Source: Pseudomonas khorasanensis
GTDB lineage: Bacteria; Pseudomonadota; Gammaproteobacteria; Pseudomonadales; Pseudomonadaceae
Assembly (NCBI RefSeq): GCF_014268505.2
Contig: NZ_JABWQP020000001.1
Span: forward strand, 62,001 to 126,000
Length of the DNA: 64,000 nt
Reading direction: 5' to 3'
The translations under genes were made by a program, and so were the position numbers. This document shows, piece after piece, positions 63,135-64,000 of the stretch (the first letter of the stretch is position 1; each line of letters starts with the position of its first letter). Under the pieces are notes generated by a model. That model saw only the letters and a program-made list of their open reading frames with translations. It did no database searches and was not told the DNA's origin.

Positions 63135-63998
63135 ATGTTTGTCCTTTCGAAACAATCCGCGCTCGCGGCGGCGTCCACGAGCCTGTTCGTTCTGCTGTGG
63201 AGCAGCGGGGCGATATTCTCCAAATGGGGCCTGGCGCACGCTTCGCCCTTTGCCTTTCTGTTGATTCGCTTCGCAATCGCCTTGTGCGGGCTGGTGCTGC
63301 TGGCGCCTTTGCTGAAACTGAAGTTGCCCAAGGGTCGCAAGCCGATGCTGTTTGCGGTCGCCACGGGGATGGTGTTGCTCGGGGCTTATCAGATCTTTTA
63401 TCTGCTGGCGCTGGACAGCAAAATCACGCCGGGGGTGATGGCCACTCTGATGGGCGTTCAGCCAATTCTTACGGTCGTGCTGATGGAGCGCCAGCGTTCG
63501 GCGAGCCGCCTGTTCGGCCTGGCGTTGGGGCTGGCGGGGCTGATCATGGTGGTGTATCAGGGGATCGGTCTGGCCGGGATGTCCTGGAGCGGAATGCTGT
63601 TCGGACTGCTGGCGCTTGCGAGCATGACGCTCGGCTCGATCATGCAGAAACGCATCACCGACAACCCGCTCGGCACGCTGCCGGTGCAATACCTGGCCGG
63701 ACTATTGCTGTGCGCGATCTTCGTGCCGTTCCAGCCGTTCCACTTCGAGCACAGCACCGGTTTCATCGTGCCGGTTTTGTGGATGGGACTGGTGGTGTCA
63801 GTGCTGGCGACGCTGTTGCTGTATCGATTGATCGCGCGGGGCAATCTGGTGAATGTCACCAGCCTGTTCTATCTGGTGCCGGCGGTGACGGCGGTGATGG
63901 ATTACCTGATTTTCGGCAATCGGCTGGCAGCGTTGAGTGTGCTTGGGATGCTGTTGATCATTGTTGGATTGGTGTTTGTGTTCCGTAAGACCGGATAG
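63135..63998 (+). CDS. EamA family transporter (DMT superfamily, exporter)
   Basis: 287 residues from the ATG at 63135 (an in-frame GTG at 63126 is less likely; AGGTGG sits before the ATG). Ten membrane helices in two EamA halves (~8-135 and ~150-285) with the SSGAIFSKWGLAHASPFAFL opening and VTSLFYLVPAVTAVMDYL in the second. Likely exports amino acids or other metabolites. The stop lies 2 bases before the window edge, so the gene is complete. Confidence 0.92.
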   Translation: MFVLSKQSALAAASTSLFVLLWSSGAIFSKWGLAHASPFAFLLIRFAIALCGLVLLAPLLKLKLPKGRKPMLFAVATGMVLLGAYQIFYLLALDSKITPGVMATLMGVQPILTVVLMERQRSASRLFGLALGLAGLIMVVYQGIGLAGMSWSGMLFGLLALASMTLGSIMQKRITDNPLGTLPVQYLAGLLLCAIFVPFQPFHFEHSTGFIVPVLWMGLVVSVLATLLLYRLIARGNLVNVTSLFYLVPAVTAVMDYLIFGNRLAALSVLGMLLIIVGLVFVFRKTG

Positions 63999-64000
63999 CC

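Noticed and set aside
1..64000. CRISPR array, prophage, integron or insertion sequence
   Set aside because: No regularly spaced repeats, transposase, integrase or phage structural genes were seen; the only repeats are REP-type palindromes.

Overview
The window is typical chromosome of a fluorescent Pseudomonas (P. fluorescens group; the exact species cannot be fixed from sequence reading). The evidence is the nadB / algU-mucA-mucB-mucD neighbourhood, the sdhE-ygfX pair, dapA-bamC-purC, the rnd-ycgL-ycgN cluster, very high GC at third codon positions (long antisense open frames almost everywhere), and many copies of one Pseudomonas REP/REPIN family between genes. There is no phage, IS element, plasmid gene or CRISPR array.

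Layout. 1-4355: tricarboxylate uptake, with tctC-tctB-tctA (left edge cut) divergent from tctD-tctE, and four 11-bp TTTCA direct repeats ahead of tctD. 4369-8678: an HDOD protein, ygfZ, sdhE-ygfX and nadB. 8679-13094: the algU-mucA-mucB-mucD envelope-stress operon, which has two AlgU-type promoters and lacks mucC. 13127-21242: M48 protease, tusA-like gene, AI-2E-type permease, bcp-gcvR, dapA-bamC-MBL hydrolase-purC and tRNA-Ser(CGA). 21312-29832: an accessory stress block with ChrA, manganese catalase, a YciE-like protein, RNase Z, a LOV-domain (blue-light) histidine kinase-receiver hybrid, an SDR and several small proteins. 30108-34272: a translationally coupled four-gene cluster (GT2 glycosyltransferase, methyltransferase, GtrA flippase, large membrane protein), probably for surface glycan decoration. 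34365-38109: two LysR regulators, an HpaF-like isomerase and a CynX/NimT-type exporter. 38514-50643: EptA-type phosphoethanolamine transferase with ColR-like boxes, rnd-ycgL, a 2-hydroxyacid dehydrogenase, ycgN, a TrmH-family methyltransferase, an HNH nuclease, a spermidine-synthase-like protein, a cNMP-binding protein, oligopeptidase B, a YafJ-type amidotransferase and a DUF2937 protein. 50695-55485: LysR, MFS transporter and pxpABC (5-oxoprolinase). 55593-63998: VWA/MoxR pair, DUF4160 + DUF2442-HTH pair, DUF748, cysK, lpxO-like hydroxylase, an orphan GNAT-like pair and an EamA exporter.

Two envelope themes recur. AlgU-Muc and BamC act on outer-membrane stress and assembly, while the EptA-like, LpxO-like and Gtr-like genes modify lipid A or surface glycan.

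The candidates for something not well described are: the DUF4160/DUF2442-HTH pair at 57828-58543, which has a perfect GTATCGCC-N5-GGCGATAC palindrome just before its first start codon and looks like a self-regulated toxin-antitoxin-type module; the GNAT-like/basic small-protein pair at 61928-62687; a proline-rich possible leader ORF ahead of the EamA exporter; and the TTTCA repeat array at tctD. All are inferences from sequence alone.
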